This document shows, in pieces, positions 8,706-11,087 of a DNA stretch of 11,087 bases. The notes under the pieces were generated by a model. The model worked only from the letters and a program-made list of their open reading frames with translations, was not told the origin of the DNA and did not search any database. The translations under genes and the position numbers were made by a program. Position 1 is the stretch's first letter; each line of letters opens with the position of its first letter. Source of the stretch: an uncultured Sphingomonadaceae bacterium. Its GTDB lineage: Bacteria; Pseudomonadota; Alphaproteobacteria; Sphingomonadales; Sphingomonadaceae. The stretch spans positions 1 to 11,087 of the forward strand of contig CALLWN010000231.1 in NCBI GenBank assembly GCA_938016505.1, written 5' to 3'.

Positions 8706-10690
8706 CGGCCCAACCTGACACCGAGGAGGAGCGTGCGCGGCTCGGCGCGCTCGGGCAGGGCGCCTGAAAATCCGGTTTCGACGAAGGCGTTGGCAAGGTT
8801 GGTCGCGTCAAGGGTGAGGGTGACTGCCGGGGCAAGGCGCAAGGCGAGCCTGCCATCGACCGTGGTTGCAGCGGCCAGCGGGCGGACATTGCGGTCATCC
8901 TCGAACCGCGCGCCCTCGTGGCGGATGTCGAGGCGGGCATCGAGCAGCCCCTTCGCATAGCCGAGGCTGGAGCTGAGCCAGAGCCGGGGCGCCTGGGCCG
9001 GGCGCAGCCCGGTGAGCGATGGGGCAACCGCGCCGCCATCGACGGTTGCGTGGACCAAGGCGAGGCCGGCCTCGAGCGTGACCGGCCCGCGCGCGAGGCG
9101 GGCGTCGGCCTCGATGCCCGTGGCGCGGATGGCGGCGAGGTTCAGCCGCTGGCGGTAGCTTCCGCCCGGGCCGACGAACCCGACGCCCGGGAAGCTGCCC
9201 GGCCCTTGGCCAAGCGTGACATTGGCGATGGCGCCTTCCAGCCGGTTGGCGAAGCCGGTGACGGAGAGGCGCGGGCCCGCCTCCGGGCCGAGGTCGACCC
9301 CGCCCTCGACCCCGGTCAGCCGCTCGGGGTCGAGCAGGGGGTTGGCCGCGGTCGCGTCCTGGCCGGCGCGGAACGGGCGATGCAGCTCGTTGAGGGTGGG
9401 CAAGCGCCAGCCGGAATAGCCGGCAAGGCGCAGCGCGACCGGCCCGTCGGCGCTTGGGGCCCATCGGGCACCGGCGCGCCAGCTTGGCACGGTGCCGTGA
9501 CGGTCGGGCGCGGGGGTATCGCGGATGACGGCGCCGGTCAGCAGATCGCCTTCGAACAGGGCGCCATCGGCCAGGGCCCAGCGATCGAGCCGGCCGCCGG
9601 CGATCAGCTCGAGACCCGGCCGCGGTGAGAGTGTGACCTCGGCGAAGCCGCCGCCGCTCCGGCTCGACCCGCCAGCACGGCGGAAGGCGGTGGGCCGGCC
9701 GGCAACGAAGCGGAAGCGCTCCTGCGTTTCGCCCGCGGCGAGGCGCCAGTCGCCGCCGACCCGAAGGGCCGGGTGCGGCCGGACCTCGAGCCGGCCGCCG
9801 GTTCCCGACGCTGGTGTCGTGAACTGGTCGAGTGTGAGGCTCGCGGCTGTCCGGGCAGCGTTGAGGGCGTAGCTGCGGGCGGTGAAATCCCGGAGCTGGC
9901 CGTAGACGAGGAGCTCGGCAGGGACGGCACCGCGGTGGACGAGGCGAAGCGAGAGGTCGCCGCCGCTGGTGCCGGTCTCGGCGCCTTCGATGCCGCGCAA
10001 GCGCCGGTCGGCGAAGGCGGCGAGGCTGGCCTGAAGCTCGGTTTCAGCGCCGAGCGGGGCAATAGCCCGGCCGCGAACAGCCCAATGGCGGGCGCGGGCC
10101 GGGACGTCGACCGGGCCGGCCCGCGCCGGCGCGACGAGCAGGAAGCCATCGCTGCGGCGGAACCGACCGGCAAGACCGAGGGCGCCGCCGCCTTCGACCG
10201 GCAGAGCCGCGCCGGCGGCAAGGTCGAGGCTCGCGAAGCTGCCGCCGCGCAGCGCGGCAAAGGATTCCGGCCGCGCGGACTGAAGGGCGATGGCGCCGGC
10301 GAGCGCGCCTGCCCCCTCGGCCAGGCTGCCGCCGCCGCGCGTCACGCGGCCCGAGGCGAGCGGCGCCGCGTCGAGCGCAGCGGTTGCCACCCAGCCGGCG
10401 AACAGGTCGGTCTGGGGAACGCCATCGAGGCTGAGCGCAACGCGGGTTGCCGCATTGCCGCCAAGCCCGCGCATGGTGAGGCCCTGTGCGGTCGGGCTGG
10501 CGCTCGCCGAGGAGGCGCGGCGGAAGGCGGCGAGGCCTGGCACCCGGGCGAGCGCTGCCTCGACCCGGCCGGCCGGGGTTGCGAGCGCACGGGAGTCGAG
10601 CCTGACCTCGCCGAGCGGCAGCGCCGGGGTTTCGAGCGCGGTGCCAGTGACGAGGATCTCGGGCGGAAGGGCGGGCACGTCCATCGCCAT
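8702..10690 (-). CDS. TonB-dependent outer-membrane receptor
   Basis: Imports a substrate across the outer membrane using TonB energy. The 662-residue product has a TonB-box-like EILVTGT (11-17) and a plug domain (about 30-140) with GLTMRGLGGNAATRVALSLD (70-89) and RGGGSLAEGAGALAGAIAL (118-136). A long beta-barrel follows with the receptor signature YSGWRLPTLNELHRPF (425-440), then ANPLLDPERLTGVEGG (449-464) and a final strand RTLLLGVRLGR. Ligand class is unknown; the size fits the cobalamin/siderophore group but also many sphingomonad receptors for organic compounds. Oddities: no recognisable signal peptide precedes the TonB box from either ATG (10690 or 10684), there is no good ribosome binding site, and the last residue is Arg rather than the usual Phe, Tyr or Trp recognised by the BAM machinery. 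The frame stays open upstream to 11074, but that part runs opposite the sulfatase gene and is shadow. It is divergent from the sulfatase and convergent with the exported protein. Product confidence is high, start confidence low. Confidence 0.9.
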   Translation of the reverse strand: MAMDVPALPPEILVTGTALETPALPLGEVRLDSRALATPAGRVEAALARVPGLAAFRRASSASASPTAQGLTMRGLGGNAATRVALSLDGVPQTDLFAGWVATAALDAAPLASGRVTRGGGSLAEGAGALAGAIALQSARPESFAALRGGSFASLDLAAGAALPVEGGGALGLAGRFRRSDGFLLVAPARAGPVDVPARARHWAVRGRAIAPLGAETELQASLAAFADRRLRGIEGAETGTSGGDLSLRLVHRGAVPAELLVYGQLRDFTARSYALNAARTAASLTLDQFTTPASGTGGRLEVRPHPALRVGGDWRLAAGETQERFRFVAGRPTAFRRAGGSSRSGGGFAEVTLSPRPGLELIAGGRLDRWALADGALFEGDLLTGAVIRDTPAPDRHGTVPSWRAGARWAPSADGPVALRLAGYSGWRLPTLNELHRPFRAGQDATAANPLLDPERLTGVEGGVDLGPEAGPRLSVTGFANRLEGAIANVTLGQGPGSFPGVGFVGPGGSYRQRLNLAAIRATGIEADARLARGPVTLEAGLALVHATVDGGAVAPSLTGLRPAQAPRLWLSSSLGYAKGLLDARLDIRHEGARFEDDRNVRPLAAATTVDGRLALRLAPAVTLTLDATNLANAFVETGFSGALPERAEPRTLLLGVRLGR

Positions 10691-10753
10691 GGTCTTGATC
10701 GCGATTGCCAGCGCGCGATAGGGCCCGCAAGAACGACGGGAGAGGAGGCGGGG
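10691..10753. other. 63-bp divergent spacer between receptor and alkylsulfatase genes
   Basis: Must carry the start signals of two divergent genes. The only firm element is the AGAGGAGG ribosome binding site for the sulfatase. For the plus strand TTGATC (10695-10700), spacer 16, GATAGG (10717-10722) is the nearest promoter-like pair, but its -10 matches only three of six positions. Nothing promoter-like or ribosome-binding was seen for the receptor side. Confidence 0.4.
10741..10748 (+). promoter_or_regulatory. Shine-Dalgarno of the alkylsulfatase gene
   Basis: AGAGGAGG lies 5 bases before ATG 10754. This strong site, together with the signal peptide that follows, fixes the start of the gene that runs off the right edge. 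Confidence 0.85.
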
Positions 10754-11087
10754 ATGAAGACAGTGGCGGCGGTTGCGCTGATGCTGGTGGCGTCTGCGGG
10801 CTGGGCGCGGGACGAGGCGGCGCCCAAGCCGGCGACAGCCCCGACGGTTGCAGCGCAGGCAAAGGTGCGCGCCGCACTTCCGCTCGACGACCGGGGCGCG
10901 TTCGCGGCGGCGATGCGCGGGCGGATCGCGGCACCCGAGCCGGTCACGATCCGCGACGCGGCGGGGCGGATCGTCTGGGACCTCGAGCCGTGGCGCACGG
11001 CGTTCGCGGCCGGGGAGGCGCCGCCGACGGTCAACCCCAGCCTGTGGCGGCAGGCCCAGCTCCATCTCATCCACGGCCTGTTCGAGG
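10754..11087 (+). CDS. Alkyl/aryl-sulfatase of metallo-beta-lactamase fold (N-terminal 111 codons, cut by window edge)
   Basis: Probably hydrolyses sulfate esters such as alkyl sulfates to alcohol and sulfate, outside the cytoplasm. The frame is open from ATG 10754 to the right edge. It starts with a signal peptide, MKTVAAVALMLVASAGWA, likely cleaved after residue 18. The mature N-terminus carries the family lead-in: RGAFAAAMRGRIA (47-59), IRDAAGRIVWDLEPW (66-80) and PPTVNPSLWRQAQLHLIHGL (90-109), which match the start of SdsA1/BDS1-type linear alkylsulfatases. The metal-binding HxHxDH motif, the dimerisation domain and the C-terminal SCP2-like domain of that family lie beyond the window, so catalysis cannot be verified. 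It is divergent from the TonB receptor, which could supply the substrate. The main alternative is another member of the same fold with a different sulfate-ester substrate. Confidence 0.82.
   Translation, partial: MKTVAAVALMLVASAGWARDEAAPKPATAPTVAAQAKVRAALPLDDRGAFAAAMRGRIAAPEPVTIRDAAGRIVWDLEPWRTAFAAGEAPPTVNPSLWRQAQLHLIHGLFE

Noticed and set aside
10691..11074. Upstream extension of the TonB receptor frame to about 11074
   Set aside because: It is antisense to the alkylsulfatase start, which has a strong ribosome binding site and signal peptide; the extension shows no signal peptide or plug-domain features.

Overview
This is a GC-rich (roughly 70 % by eye) chromosomal window of an alphaproteobacterium. 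The core gene order carB-carA / GatB-YqeY protein / dnaG / rpoD, the sigma-70 with acidic inserts, and a TonB-dependent receptor of a type frequent in sphingomonads suggest Sphingomonadales, with moderate confidence in the order and none below it. Every gene was read by eye from the sequence; no database search was possible.

Layout. (1) Positions 1-2804, minus strand: carA then carB, a translationally coupled pair (TGATG overlap) for the two subunits of carbamoyl-phosphate synthase. carB runs off the left edge and only its first 545 codons are present. (2) Positions 2805-2897: a 93-bp divergent spacer holding a good Caulobacter-type housekeeping promoter candidate and a strong ribosome binding site for carA, and a weaker promoter candidate facing the other way. 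(3) Positions 2898-8705, plus strand: a GatB/YqeY-domain protein, a TylF-like SAM-dependent methyltransferase, DNA primase (dnaG), the primary sigma factor (rpoD), and a small exported protein of unknown function 5 bp behind rpoD. (4) Positions 8702-10690, minus strand: a TonB-dependent outer-membrane receptor converging on the exported protein; the two genes share the palindrome CTAG as their stop codons. (5) Positions 10754 to the right edge, plus strand: the first 111 codons of an exported alkyl/aryl-sulfatase of the metallo-beta-lactamase fold, divergent from the receptor.

How the parts work together. The left and centre are housekeeping: carbamoyl phosphate for arginine and pyrimidines, primer synthesis for replication, and the main transcription specificity factor. 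dnaG-rpoD is the core of the classical macromolecular-synthesis operon. The methyltransferase and the post-rpoD exported protein look like additions to that core. The right-hand receptor/sulfatase pair is accessory and may form a small sulfate-ester uptake and hydrolysis locus, which is an inference from adjacency only.

I do not see a CRISPR array, transposon, tRNA, rRNA, prophage or obvious new multi-gene system. The points most worth following are the receptor that lacks a recognisable signal peptide, the receptor/sulfatase pairing, the methyltransferase within the primase/sigma cluster, the unknown exported protein tied to rpoD, and the overlapping promoters between carA and the YqeY gene.
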